NCBI GenBank assembly: GCA_025359185.1
Contig: JANYHF010000013.1
Coordinates: forward strand, 1 to 57,429
Direction of reading: 5' to 3'
Source of the DNA: Hyphomicrobiaceae bacterium
GTDB taxonomy: Bacteria > Pseudomonadota > Alphaproteobacteria > Rhizobiales > Hyphomicrobiaceae
DNA: 57,429 nucleotides
The stretch's first letter is position 1. Every line of letters starts with the position of its first letter. The position numbers were made by a program, and so were the translations under genes. The notes under the pieces are model-generated. The model was given only the letters and a program-made list of their open reading frames with translations, did not search any database and had not been told where the DNA came from. Positions 47,388-56,209 of the stretch are shown piece by piece.

Positions 47388-48016
47388 TCGCGGTCACTCG
47401 CGAGCGCGTTGACGGCGGCGGCTGCCATCGCGCTGCCCCCCTTGCGGCCACGGACGATAGCCCAGTTAAGATCAGCCCTCAGCGCCAGCGCGTCTTTGGA
47501 CTCGGCGGCTCCGACAAAGCCGACGGGCATTCCGATGACGGCGGCGGGGCGGGGCGCACCAGCGTCGATCAGCTCGAACAGCCGGAACAACGCCGTCGGA
47601 GCATTGCCGATCACGACGACGGCGCCCTCCAGCCGGTCGCGCCAAAGGTCCATCGCCGCCGCTGTCCGAGTGGTTTCGAGGCGCTTGGTTAGGTCCGGCA
47701 CGCGCGCGTCGTGTAGTGTGCAGATCACGTCATTGCCTGCGGGAAGGCGCGTCCGGGTGACGCCATCAGCGACCATACTGGCGTCGCAGAGGATCGGCGC
47801 ACCGTTGGCCAAAGCGGCGATGCCCGCCTCCGCGAAGTTGGGTGAGAAAGCAACGTCACGGGCAACATCGACCATGCCGCAGGCGTGAATGATACGCACG
47901 GCGATCCGCTCTTCAAGGTTGCTGAAGCCGGCGAGATCGGCCTCGGCACGGATGATCGCGAACGACCGTGTGTAAATCGCGGCCCCATCGCGGATGTAGG
48001 TGTAGGCGGGCGTCAT
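47384..48016 (-). CDS. cobH: Precorrin-8X methylmutase CobH
   Basis: The 210-residue enzyme migrates the C11 methyl group to C12, producing hydrogenobyrinate. The catalytic histidine lies in the VRIIHACGMVDVARDV stretch (about 43-58). The start at 48016 overlaps the cobG stop (ATGA); an in-frame extension to 48292 runs back through cobG and is not plausible. Confidence 0.95.
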   Translation of the reverse strand: MTPAYTYIRDGAAIYTRSFAIIRAEADLAGFSNLEERIAVRIIHACGMVDVARDVAFSPNFAEAGIAALANGAPILCDASMVADGVTRTRLPAGNDVICTLHDARVPDLTKRLETTRTAAAMDLWRDRLEGAVVVIGNAPTALFRLFELIDAGAPRPAAVIGMPVGFVGAAESKDALALRADLNWAIVRGRKGGSAMAAAAVNALASDRE

Positions 48017-49287
48017 GCGGCACCTCCGGCCACGGCCAGGGCAGACCTCACCGCCGCCGCTAAATCGCCGCGCGCGATAGCCGTTCGGACAGGCGCATCG
48101 GACGGTCCGCCATTGACAACGAGATCGTATCGCCCGTCGCGTCCGACCAACGTGACACGCGCCGTGCCGCGCCGTGCGCAGCCCTTGATGCATCCCGAGA
48201 CGTGTATCGTGCCAGGCTTCAGATGGTCCTGTCCCAGCACACCGGCGATCAGAATGGCATCTTCGCGTGTTGGCGTGGTTGCATTCACGCATCCGGGCGC
48301 GCCGGTGCAGGCATCGATGGCCAGCCTGACGTCGCCCGGAGTTGTCACAAGACCCAGCGCGGGGGCCTTGGCGAGAATCGCCGTGACTGCAGCTTCATCC
48401 GCGCATCGCACAATCAAGAGCCGCCATGGCGTGAGTCGCAAAGCCGCGCGAGGTCCCGCCAATGCCGCAATAGGCTTCAATTTCGAGGCCTCAATGCGGC
48501 CGAACGGCAAGCCAATCGCGGCAATGCAGGCATCGGCTGAGAACCGATGACCACCGGCCTCGGGTGTGGCGCGTTTGCCCACCGCCAGGCCAGCATTTGA
48601 AACCAGCAGCCCAGCCTCCGAGAATATGTGGGCCGCGCCATCAATGGCCACCAGATCGCGCATCCGCCGGAAACCCGCCGTCGAGCTCTTTGATAGGAAA
48701 ATCTGGGCAAGCCGCGACACCTGACCCGTGGCCTCGGCAACCTCAATGGGCTGCGATAGCGAGGGCGAACCGCCGAGACGAATACGCCAACCGTCGCCAG
48801 GCCCGGGCGCAATCAAAGTCATATCTGCCCCAACGTCGCCCAACGGCCAGAGCCCGCCACCATCAACGGCGAAACCGAATTTTGCTGGCAGCGCGTGCAA
48901 CGCGATGTTGCGAAGCAAAAGCGTTTCCAGGTTTTTAGCCAGTGCCCTGCCATCGACACAGGCCGGATCGATGCCTGCCAGAGGCGACACCATTACATTC
49001 CGGACCGATTCGGCGGAGTCCGATGGATCGAGCAGATCCAGATCTCCAAGCGCCGCCGTCAATTCTGGGAGACACTCCTCACGGACACCCCGCAATTGCA
49101 GATTGGCGCGCTGAGTGAGGTCGATGGCGCCGTTGCCGTACCGGTCTGCCAGCCCGGCAATGTCTGCCGCAAGTCGGCAGCTCAGCTCGCCGGATGTCAG
49201 GCGCAACCGCACCAAGAGACCATCACCGGTTGGCATCGGGCGCAATACGCCGGGGCACCAGCCCCTTCTGAGTGTGGCCGGGCTCAT
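48013..49287 (-). CDS. cobG: Precorrin-3B synthase CobG
   Basis: The 424-residue oxygen-dependent monooxygenase hydroxylates precorrin-3A at C20, the marker step of the aerobic route. It has nitrite/sulfite-reductase ferredoxin half-domains and siroheme/Fe-S-type cysteines (TGAPGCVNATTP, then HVSGCIKGCARRG in the C-terminal third). The start at 49287 overlaps the cobN stop (TCATG). Confidence 0.92.
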   Translation of the reverse strand: MSPATLRRGWCPGVLRPMPTGDGLLVRLRLTSGELSCRLAADIAGLADRYGNGAIDLTQRANLQLRGVREECLPELTAALGDLDLLDPSDSAESVRNVMVSPLAGIDPACVDGRALAKNLETLLLRNIALHALPAKFGFAVDGGGLWPLGDVGADMTLIAPGPGDGWRIRLGGSPSLSQPIEVAEATGQVSRLAQIFLSKSSTAGFRRMRDLVAIDGAAHIFSEAGLLVSNAGLAVGKRATPEAGGHRFSADACIAAIGLPFGRIEASKLKPIAALAGPRAALRLTPWRLLIVRCADEAAVTAILAKAPALGLVTTPGDVRLAIDACTGAPGCVNATTPTREDAILIAGVLGQDHLKPGTIHVSGCIKGCARRGTARVTLVGRDGRYDLVVNGGPSDAPVRTAIARGDLAAAVRSALAVAGGAA

Positions 49288-52200
49288 GGGACCGACCCCA
49301 ACATCGCTGCGGAGTTCGACCGCGGCTGCCACAGGCCACGTCGCATGGCTTCCTCGAACCGGCGACGCATCGCAACGCCCGCTGCCGGATTGGCCGAGGC
49401 GAGAAACGCCGCCACCGCCGGATCGCCCAGATAAGCATCGTATAGCCGGTCGAAATGGGCACTGGTCACGCTGCCTGCGGTCGCGGCAAAGGCGAAGGCA
49501 TTGTCCACGGTCGCCGAGAGCTCCGCCGCGCCGCGAAAACCATGCCGCATCTGCCCGGCAATCCAACGCGGGCTGGCTGCCCGTCCATGAATGACCCGCG
49601 ACGACTCTTCGGCCAGCGTCCGGGCCTTAGGCCGCTCGGGTGTGGCCGTGTCAATGTGATAGCCCGCCAAATCGCCGCGCCCCAGGGCCTTGGCAGCCGC
49701 AAGCGCACCGCCCTGATGGGCAGCATAGTCAGCCGACGACAGAATATCCGCTTCCTTATGATCGTGCACATGGATGACAGCATCGGCCGTGCCAAGCCGG
49801 CTGGCATAGCCCGAGGGAGCCGGAATGCTGAATGCTTCGCCTCGATAAGCTGTGGGCGTTGCATCGAGATATGTCTGCCCTAACTCGTCTTGCCGTTGCC
49901 AGTTGCCGCTGTCGATCAATTCAATGACGCCTGCGCCATAGGCCCCTGGGGCGGCTCCAAAGATGCGGTCAAGCGGGCCGGAGTACTTTCGCAATTGAGC
50001 AGCAAGCGGGTTATTGTTGTCCGCCTCTGGAAGGCTCGCGACCTTCTGCACGGCAGCGTGAAACAGTCCGAGTTGCATGGGAAAAATATCGCGGAACAGG
50101 CCCGAGATTCGCAAGGTCACATCGACGCGCGGACGGCCCAGCTCTGCAGGAGCGAGCGTCTCAAAGCCCGTGACACGCGCGGAGCCGTGGTCCCAGATCG
50201 GACGCACACCCAGGAGATGCAGCGCCGTCGCCAGCTCTTCGCCGCCCGTCCGCAGGCTGGCACTGCCCCACAGGTCCATGACAATGGAGCGCGGATAGTC
50301 GCCATGGTCCTCCAGAAAGCGGGCCAAGATGGCAGCAGCGGCGGCGCGGCCATGCCTCAAGGCTGTCGGCGTGGGTACACAACGCACATCGATGGTCGTG
50401 AGGTTCCGCCCCGTGGGCAGCACATCCCGACGGCCGCGCGAGGGTGCGCCAGCGGGGCCGGGCTTCACGAAGCGCCCATCGAGAGCTGCCAGCAAGGCTG
50501 ACATTTCGGCGGGGCCACAGGCGGCAATCAGCGGGTCGTCGCTGGGGATCGTCTGGCCAAAGGTGTGCAAGCCGTCCCGGATCGACATTTCTTTGACATC
50601 GCATAGGAACGCATCGATCTGCGCAATGGCGTCGGATGGCTCGGCACCGACGGACAGCTTCAGATCGGAGGCGAGGCCGGAGCGATGCGCAGCATCAACA
50701 ATCTGGATCGCGAGAGTCTTGCGGCGGCGTGGATCTAGGCCTTGCGCCGACGAAAACTCATCGATGAGATGTTCGATCTCCTTCAGCCGACCGTCGAGGT
50801 CGGTTGCGACCAGTGGCGGCGTCATATGACCGATTGTGACGGCGCAAAGGCGGCGCTTGGCGGCGGCGGCCTCGCCGGGGTCGTTGACGATGAAGGGATA
50901 GATGACAGGCACGCCGCCCATCAGGGCGCGCGGCGAGCAAGCCGTTGAGAGGGCGACCGCCTTGCCCGGCAGCCACTCCAGTGTTCCGTGCGCTCCCAGA
51001 TGGATCATGGCGTCGATCTGCGCGACCGTCCGAAGCCAGAGGTAGAAGGCGATATAGGCGTGGCGCGGAGGAATGGCGGGGTCGTGATAGCTGGATTTGC
51101 GGTCTGCGGACAGGCCGCGCTCGGGTTGCAACGCCACCAGGATGTTGCCGTACGCTACGACTGGCAGATCGAAATGACCGTGTGCGGCGGAAGGATCACC
51201 CTCAGGCGGTCCCCAGGCTGTCAGTACGGAATGCCGGAAGGGATCCGGTAATGCGCTGAAAGCCATTTCATAGTCAGCGAGCGGCCAAAGTATCGGACTG
51301 CTCTGTATACGTTTAATCGGTTGTGCAAAGAGCAACCCCTCAGCGTGTCCCTCTCCCCACAGGAGAGGGAACGATTGGGCCGAAGCATTTGATGCGTCCG
51401 TCTCTTCTCCCTTGGGGAGAAGGACAGGATGAGGGGTTGCTCTCTGGGAGGACTGTGCCACAGGGGCAAAGCCTCTAAGGATCGTCTCGGCCGGCGGCGG
51501 GTGGGCGATGCCGTACCCTTCTGTAGACAGCCGCTTCAGGATGCCCTCGGCACTGGCCGGGCCATCGAGGCCAACAGCGTGGGCGATCCGGTCAGGGCGG
51601 CCAGGATAGGTGGAGAAGACCAAAGCCACCCGGCGGTCCGCACGCCGCTTGGCTGCCAGCCGCGCCCAACCTGCCGCAAGATCAGTGACGCCCGCGATGA
51701 GATCGGTAGCGGGTTGATGCAGATAGGCCGCGAACTCAAGTCCCGGAATGGCAACGCCGGACTCTTTGAATGAAATCGCACCCGCCAGCAGCCGCCCATC
51801 GGTCTCAGGCAACACAACATGCATCGCAAGATCGGCGGCACCGAGGCCTCGCGGATCGACCTCCCAAACATCGCGGCGGCAACCGGTCATCACCACTTGC
51901 AGAACGGGCGTGTCCGCCGCTTCCAACGCTGACCCCGATCCGTCATCGGCGGACGCGGAAAAAGCGGTAGCGTTGAGGACCACATGCGGCGGCCGAGCGG
52001 TCAGCCGTGCCCGGACAAATTCTGACGCACCCGGCACTTTCAAGCTGGGTACGAAAATCGCTTCCGCATCGAGGCCTCGCTCTGCCAGCGCGTCGCACAA
52101 GGCATCAATGGGCGCGGTGTCGGCTGCCAAAACATAGGAGCGGTAGAATACGACGGCGACGGGCAGCCCGGTACCTGATGCCGTCCGGTAGATGCCATAG

Positions 52201-52739
52201 TCGAACAACGGCTGCGGATGCGGAAGCACCGCAACCGGTCCTGCGGCAAGGGCCGCCATAAAAGTTAGGGCAGCACGGATGTTGTCTGGCCCGCCGGCCG
52301 CCAGCAGGCCGTCAACGGACGCAAGCTCGTCCGGTACGAGGCTCGACAAGGCCGACAGCCGCGCATCGGGACGGCCGTCTCCCGGCACGAGGGCCAAAAC
52401 CGGGCCACCCGCCGCGCAGCCCTTGGCCAGCTCTTCCAAACCATAGCGCCAGTATTCGATCCCGCCCAGCAACCGCACGATCACGGCCTTACTGCCTGCA
52501 ATGGTCTTGTCGATGAAAAGATCGACCGACATCGGATGCTTGAGGCGCTGCAAACTAGCGAGCCGCAGCGATGGCCTCGCAGCCAGCTCCGCCACCGGCC
52601 ACGCCGCCCACGCCGCTGCCATGGCATTGAGATCGCTATCCGAGAACGACAGCACGACGACATCGGCGGGCGTCAGACCGAGGTCTTCAGCGGGCGCCGT
52701 TTCGTCGAGACTTGCCTGTTCGCGGACAATGAGGTGCAT
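49284..52739 (-). CDS. cobN: Cobaltochelatase subunit CobN
   Basis: CobN is the large subunit of the aerobic ATP-dependent cobaltochelatase (with CobS and CobT, not in the window). The 1151-residue protein starts MHLIVREQASLDETAPAEDL, the usual family start; a longer frame to 52835 reads through a repeat. At residues about 433-470 an extra segment (ATPHPVLLPKGEE... to AEGLLFAQ) is read from an inserted palindromic repeat (51329-51443) in frame. Flanking family sequence resumes with ILWPLADYEMAF. No stop or frameshift is seen, so the gene appears functional. Confidence 0.95.
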   Translation of the reverse strand: MHLIVREQASLDETAPAEDLGLTPADVVVLSFSDSDLNAMAAAWAAWPVAELAARPSLRLASLQRLKHPMSVDLFIDKTIAGSKAVIVRLLGGIEYWRYGLEELAKGCAAGGPVLALVPGDGRPDARLSALSSLVPDELASVDGLLAAGGPDNIRAALTFMAALAAGPVAVLPHPQPLFDYGIYRTASGTGLPVAVVFYRSYVLAADTAPIDALCDALAERGLDAEAIFVPSLKVPGASEFVRARLTARPPHVVLNATAFSASADDGSGSALEAADTPVLQVVMTGCRRDVWEVDPRGLGAADLAMHVVLPETDGRLLAGAISFKESGVAIPGLEFAAYLHQPATDLIAGVTDLAAGWARLAAKRRADRRVALVFSTYPGRPDRIAHAVGLDGPASAEGILKRLSTEGYGIAHPPPAETILRGFAPVAQSSQRATPHPVLLPKGEETDASNASAQSFPLLWGEGHAEGLLFAQPIKRIQSSPILWPLADYEMAFSALPDPFRHSVLTAWGPPEGDPSAAHGHFDLPVVAYGNILVALQPERGLSADRKSSYHDPAIPPRHAYIAFYLWLRTVAQIDAMIHLGAHGTLEWLPGKAVALSTACSPRALMGGVPVIYPFIVNDPGEAAAAKRRLCAVTIGHMTPPLVATDLDGRLKEIEHLIDEFSSAQGLDPRRRKTLAIQIVDAAHRSGLASDLKLSVGAEPSDAIAQIDAFLCDVKEMSIRDGLHTFGQTIPSDDPLIAACGPAEMSALLAALDGRFVKPGPAGAPSRGRRDVLPTGRNLTTIDVRCVPTPTALRHGRAAAAAILARFLEDHGDYPRSIVMDLWGSASLRTGGEELATALHLLGVRPIWDHGSARVTGFETLAPAELGRPRVDVTLRISGLFRDIFPMQLGLFHAAVQKVASLPEADNNNPLAAQLRKYSGPLDRIFGAAPGAYGAGVIELIDSGNWQRQDELGQTYLDATPTAYRGEAFSIPAPSGYASRLGTADAVIHVHDHKEADILSSADYAAHQGGALAAAKALGRGDLAGYHIDTATPERPKARTLAEESSRVIHGRAASPRWIAGQMRHGFRGAAELSATVDNAFAFAATAGSVTSAHFDRLYDAYLGDPAVAAFLASANPAAGVAMRRRFEEAMRRGLWQPRSNSAAMLGSVP
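51329..51443. repeat. Palindromic element inserted in frame in cobN
   Basis: The 115-bp element has perfect 14-bp inverted ends (AGAGCAACCCCTCA / TGAGGGGTTGCTCT) and two inner half-palindromes (CCTCTCCCC...GGAGAGGG and CTTCTCCCTTGGGGAGAAGG). The right half has GAAGGACAGGATGAGGGG, like 27051-27184. It is read through as about 38 residues of CobN. Confidence 0.8.
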
Positions 52740-52748
52740 GAGAATCCT

Positions 52749-52834
52749 GTAGGGTGGGCTGAGCTCCTTTGCGAAGCCTACCAATGCGGCCGGTTTTTGC
52801 TGTGGGCTTCGCAAAAGGACGCTCAGTCCGCCCA
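52749..52834. repeat. Palindromic element in the cobW-cobN gap
   Basis: The left arm (GTAGGGTGGGCTGAGCTCC then TTTGCGAAGCC, 52749-52778) pairs with a right arm (GGGCTTCGCAAAAGG then CTCAGTCCGCCCA, 52804-52834) with small bulges. The element nearly fills the 99-base cobW-cobN gap. The left arm recurs in part at 12481-12514. It may be a mobile palindrome; in the transcript it could limit read-through or set mRNA stability between cobW and cobN. Confidence 0.7.
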
Positions 52835-52838
52835 ACGT

Positions 52839-53876
52839 TCAACCCAACAATGTGGCGGTAATGCCCGCCTGATCGATGCCCTTTTCGCCGATGACGACCA
52901 GCTTGCCGAGCCGGGTTTCGTCCGGCCTCCAGGCCCGCTCAAAGCGCTGGTCAAAGCGCGTGCCAACCCCCTGCACGAGTAGCCGGGCGGGCTTGCCGGT
53001 GATGGCGAGATATCCCTTCAAGCGCAACACGCCGAACCGGTCTGCGGCGGATTTGGCTTTCTCGAGCAGGCCCGCTGGACTGGCGAGTTCCGGCACCTCG
53101 ATAATAAACGTGTCGAAATCGTCGTGCTCATGCTCGGCTTCGTTGTCGTGGCAGGACGGACGATTGGCGATGTCGTTCTCGGCGGCTGCGGATAGACCCA
53201 GCAACACATCGATGGACAGACGTCCTTCGCGTGCGGGGACAAGTTTTACGCGGTCGGGCAGGGACAGCCGGATGTCACTCGAAACCCTGGAGATGTCCGC
53301 CGGGCTCATCGTATCGGTCTTGTTGAGGACGACCAGATCGGCGCACATCAGCTGATCGCCGTAGACCTCTTCGAGCGGATTGTCGTGATCGAGGGACTGA
53401 TCGGCGTCTCGCTGGGCTGCAATCTTGGCCGGATCATCGGCAAACTGGCCAGCGGCGACCGCGGGGCCGTCGACCACAGTCACCACACCATCCACTGTGA
53501 CCTTGGCGCGGATTTCCGGCCAAGCGAACGCTTTCACAAGTGGCTTCGGCAGCGCCAGGCCAGACGTCTCAATGACAATGTGCTCGGGACGCGGGTTGAG
53601 CGCGAGCAGCTTTTCCAGCGTCGGCACGAAATCCTCGGCAACGGTACAGCAGATGCAGCCATTGCTCAGCTCAACAATGTTCTCGTCCGGGCAACTGTCG
53701 ATGCCGCAGTTGCGCAGGATTTCGCCATCGACGCCGACATCGCCGAACTCGTTGATGATCAGGGCCAGCCGGCGTCCGCCTGCATTCGCCAGGAGATTAC
53801 GGATCAGCGTCGTCTTGCCTGCCCCAAGGAAGCCAGTGATGATGGTGCAGGGAATTTTTGCGGCGGCTGCGGTCAT
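52839..53876 (-). CDS. cobW: CobW family GTPase (cobalamin biosynthesis)
   Basis: The 345-residue COG0523 GTPase has the P-loop GFLGAGKT (15-22), the metal-binding CxCC motif GCICC (74-77), the switch NKTD and a histidine/acid-rich stretch near residue 245 (CHDNEAEHEHDD). Such proteins deliver metal ions, here probably cobalt, to the CobNST chelatase. The stop lies after a palindrome separating it from cobN. It overlaps the DUF1636 gene by 4 bases. Confidence 0.93.
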   Translation of the reverse strand: MTAAAAKIPCTIITGFLGAGKTTLIRNLLANAGGRRLALIINEFGDVGVDGEILRNCGIDSCPDENIVELSNGCICCTVAEDFVPTLEKLLALNPRPEHIVIETSGLALPKPLVKAFAWPEIRAKVTVDGVVTVVDGPAVAAGQFADDPAKIAAQRDADQSLDHDNPLEEVYGDQLMCADLVVLNKTDTMSPADISRVSSDIRLSLPDRVKLVPAREGRLSIDVLLGLSAAAENDIANRPSCHDNEAEHEHDDFDTFIIEVPELASPAGLLEKAKSAADRFGVLRLKGYLAITGKPARLLVQGVGTRFDQRFERAWRPDETRLGKLVVIGEKGIDQAGITATLLG

Positions 53877-54292
53877 GGGGTGGGGGGTTCCGGTTGCTTC
53901 AAGCCGAGCGGGGGCACGCGGGCGATGACGCCTTTGCGGAAAATCGGCGGCCGTTCGCGCCAGGGCACGATGCCGTTATCAGTGGCGGCGTAGGCGCGGG
54001 CGGCGCTGACGATGTCGTCGAGATGCAGAGCCGGGTCGAGGTCACCGATCAGGTACATCCAGCGGCCATCGCCCGACAGCGCTATCGTTGCTGGACGCTT
54101 GCAGACGGCGAGGCATTCGACGGGTTCCAGGAGCACGGCATCTGCTACGCCCGCTGCGGCGATGCGCTCTGCCAACGCTGTTGCCAGCTCTGCCCCGGTT
54201 GGCCGGAAGGCTTCGGCCGCACCCTCGACGGCTTGGCGGCAACTGGTACAGACGAACAAGGTGACACGCGACGCCATAGTGGGGGTGCTCAT
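53873..54292 (-). CDS. DUF1636 thioredoxin-like ferredoxin-type protein
   Basis: The 139-residue protein has two cysteine pairs, C15xxC18 (FVCTSCRQ) and C60xxxC64 (VECLAVCKRP), the pattern of a predicted 2Fe-2S or metal-binding small domain. DUF1636 genes recur in cobalamin operons, but no function is established. The start at 54292 overlaps the cbtA stop (ATGA), and the stop overlaps the cobW start. Its place between the cobalt transporter and CobW suggests a role in cobalt handling or electron supply; this is inference. Confidence 0.83.
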   Translation of the reverse strand: MSTPTMASRVTLFVCTSCRQAVEGAAEAFRPTGAELATALAERIAAAGVADAVLLEPVECLAVCKRPATIALSGDGRWMYLIGDLDPALHLDDIVSAARAYAATDNGIVPWRERPPIFRKGVIARVPPLGLKQPEPPTP

Positions 54293-55026
54293 GCGGCGCG
54301 CGCTGGCGCTGCTGTCTCGCCGCGAGTCCAGAAATATCCGGCAAAGCCCGCCATCATCAGCCACAAGACAGCCTGCAACACGAGGCTGCGGGCCGTGAAC
54401 GCGGCGGCCAATTCCGCAGGCACGTTGCTGGCGAACGCTTCCGGATGCGGCGCTCCAATCACATGGGGCGCCAGCAGCAGCAGCACGCCAACGGCGATCC
54501 GCCACTGGGCACCCGGCCGCAGCATCAGCCACAAGCCGGCCGCCGTTGCGATCGCCGTGCCCACCCACCAGAGTTGCCGTGTTTCGAGCGACGCCGCTGA
54601 CGAGCCCGGAAGTTCAGGCGCTAGCCCCATGGAAGGCGCAAGGCCGCAGACGACGAAGCCGGCCGCTCCCCAGCCCAGCGCCCGCTTCCAGTCAAGCGTG
54701 TCGCCAGACGAAATCATAAGCACCAGGAGCATGAGCGAAAAGCCAACGGCGGCACCGACTGTCGCGACAGTTGTGATCGCCACGCGCTGGTAGCCTCTCC
54801 AGGGCGCTTCTTCAGGCCCGGGAGCGGCGGACGGCACCTGCGGAGCCGCCGTGGCATCCTGCATGGACACGGCCGAACCCATCTCGTGATGATGGTGCAA
54901 AGGGGCCTTTTCGTAGACTTCCGCAGCCAGGATCAACGGCACGACCGTCAGCTGCTGGAGCAAAGATCCGGCAAGGCCAGCAAGGCCGCCCGCCAGTAGG
55001 GCAACCAGCACGATACGATTGAGCAT
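54289..55026 (-). CDS. cbtA: Cobalt transporter subunit CbtA
   Basis: The 245-residue protein has six or so membrane helices (MLNRIVLVALLAGGLAGLAGS at the start) and a histidine-rich loop HHHHEMG near residue 45. CbtA and CbtB form a predicted cobalt importer found with cobalamin riboswitches. Start at 55026; a frame to 55056 adds ten residues without support. It lies 84 bases after the cbtB stop. Confidence 0.92.
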   Translation of the reverse strand: MLNRIVLVALLAGGLAGLAGSLLQQLTVVPLILAAEVYEKAPLHHHHEMGSAVSMQDATAAPQVPSAAPGPEEAPWRGYQRVAITTVATVGAAVGFSLMLLVLMISSGDTLDWKRALGWGAAGFVVCGLAPSMGLAPELPGSSAASLETRQLWWVGTAIATAAGLWLMLRPGAQWRIAVGVLLLLAPHVIGAPHPEAFASNVPAELAAAFTARSLVLQAVLWLMMAGFAGYFWTRGETAAPARAA

Positions 55027-55110
55027 AGGGTCAGCTCCCGATAGCCATGTGTGCATGAACGAAAACGCTCAGCACTGTCCAGGTCAACACATAAAGGGCA
55101 ACCAACCTGC

Positions 55111-55296
55111 TCAGTGGCAGGGGAACGCCATCGAATGGCGCGTATCATGGGCGGCATCATGCACCGCTTGGGGGTGCGCAAAGCCGACAAGGAATACGAG
55201 GGCGGCACCGAGCAGGAACGCCGCGCTCAGTTTGGCGCGGGTATGGGCGATAGCCGGAGCGGCAACAGTCTGGCCGACAATGGTTTGATTATTCAT
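55111..55296 (-). CDS. cbtB: Cobalt transporter subunit CbtB
   Basis: The 61-residue protein has one membrane helix (about 22-42, AFLLGAALVFLVGFAHP) and a His-rich C-terminus (HPQAVHDAAHDTRHSMAFPCH), the CbtB hallmark. AAGGAGAC (reverse strand, at 55303-55310) sits 6 bases upstream of the ATG, directly next to a 7-bp hairpin. It is the first gene of the riboswitch-controlled operon. Confidence 0.93.
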   Translation of the reverse strand: MNNQTIVGQTVAAPAIAHTRAKLSAAFLLGAALVFLVGFAHPQAVHDAAHDTRHSMAFPCH

Positions 55297-55310
55297 CGTT
55301 CAGTCTCCTT

Positions 55311-55329
55311 CACCGCCCCACCGGCGGTG
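55311..55329 (-). promoter_or_regulatory. Hairpin beside the cbtB ribosome-binding site (probable riboswitch output)
   Basis: A perfect 7-bp stem (CACCGCC/GGCGGTG, loop of 5) abuts the AAGGAGAC Shine-Dalgarno (55303-55310) of cbtB. Its location between the aptamer and the start codon suggests translational control, but an anti-sequestering partner was not identified. Confidence 0.5.
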
Positions 55330-55347
55330 CTCAGGGGTTTAGTTTCG

Positions 55348-55560
55348 CGACGGCCGGTCTCCTGGCTCGCGGGTCGCTGCTAGATCTCGCCTTCCCGGCC
55401 CACTCTTCAAGAGTGCAGTCACCAGTGGTTCTTGAGACTAAGCTCGCCGCTTACAGTTGCGGGGGCAGCTCCGGAATTGTCCCTCGTCGGAGGGTCGCAC
55501 CGGATTCCCAAATGACGCGCCTTTCGGGCGCACCGTCGACTGGGCAAGATAGCGAACGGC
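55348..55560 (-). promoter_or_regulatory. Cobalamin riboswitch controlling the cbtBA-cob operon
   Basis: On the reverse strand the B12 box is visible as GCGAGCCAGGAGACCGGCC (55353-55371). Upstream core elements are GCTGCCCCCGCAACTGTAAG with GCGGCGAGC (about 55443-55467) and the GAATCCGGTGCGACC stem (about 55494-55507). The element precedes cbtB. Such riboswitches turn off B12 uptake and synthesis when adenosylcobalamin is high. Ends are approximate. Confidence 0.92.
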
Positions 55561-55603
55561 GGGAGGGAGTCAAATGCCGCCTGCATTCGCCAACCGGAAA
55601 TCG

Positions 55604-56140
55604 TCACGCAGATTGGGCATGGGCCGCCCGCGCGTAAGCCGTGGCCGCTTCCAGCAGCGTCGCGTAGGTCGTCTTCAAGCCTTGCGCCGTTACGCACAAG
55701 CCATCGGCTCCAAGTTTCTTGTTCGCCCCGCGCGACCAGCGGGCGATGCGCGTCAACGGCAAAGTCTTTTCCACCTCGGGATCAACATCGAGAACCATGA
55801 TCTTTTCACCGCTCTGGCTCCATGTCGAGATGCCGCGCACCGCATTCCAGGGGATCAGAGACGCAGTGACGCGCGTGTCGAGAATGCCCTCAGGCGTCAG
55901 AGTCACCACCGGTCCGCGCGTGGTGAGAACACGCCAAACAATCATTACCGTCGTAAAACCAAAGAAAACGATGCCCAATACCGCAGCCCAATAGTGCCAG
56001 TCCGAGGTATCGATCCTGGCAATGTATCCGGCCACGATGGCCGCACTTAGGGCCGTCAGGGCCAGGCTTAGGATGGCCAGCCCGATCATCTTCAAAGGAG
56101 CGCCGTGGATTTCCATGGTTTTGCTAGTGTCGATGGCCAT
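55604..56140 (-). CDS. STM3941-like two-helix membrane protein
   Basis: The 178-residue protein has two close membrane helices (about 18-42 and 48-69) and a beta-rich C-terminal domain of PH-like character (TRGPVVTLTPEGILDTRVTASLIPW and ISTWSQSGEKIMVLDV). The function is unknown. It lies between the riboswitch and cobU on the reverse strand, and has no obvious cobalamin connection. Confidence 0.7.
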   Translation of the reverse strand: MAIDTSKTMEIHGAPLKMIGLAILSLALTALSAAIVAGYIARIDTSDWHYWAAVLGIVFFGFTTVMIVWRVLTTRGPVVTLTPEGILDTRVTASLIPWNAVRGISTWSQSGEKIMVLDVDPEVEKTLPLTRIARWSRGANKKLGADGLCVTAQGLKTTYATLLEAATAYARAAHAQSA

Positions 56141-56209
56141 GCTTGGTGTTCTTCCCGTTGAGCGTCTATGATCGCCCCATTCTAAACGCAGATTTTGCGA
56201 AATGAAGGC

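Noticed and set aside
52740-52835. Start of CobN at 52835
   Set aside because: The extra 32 residues are read from a palindromic repeat; the family N-terminus MHLIVREQAS begins at 52739.
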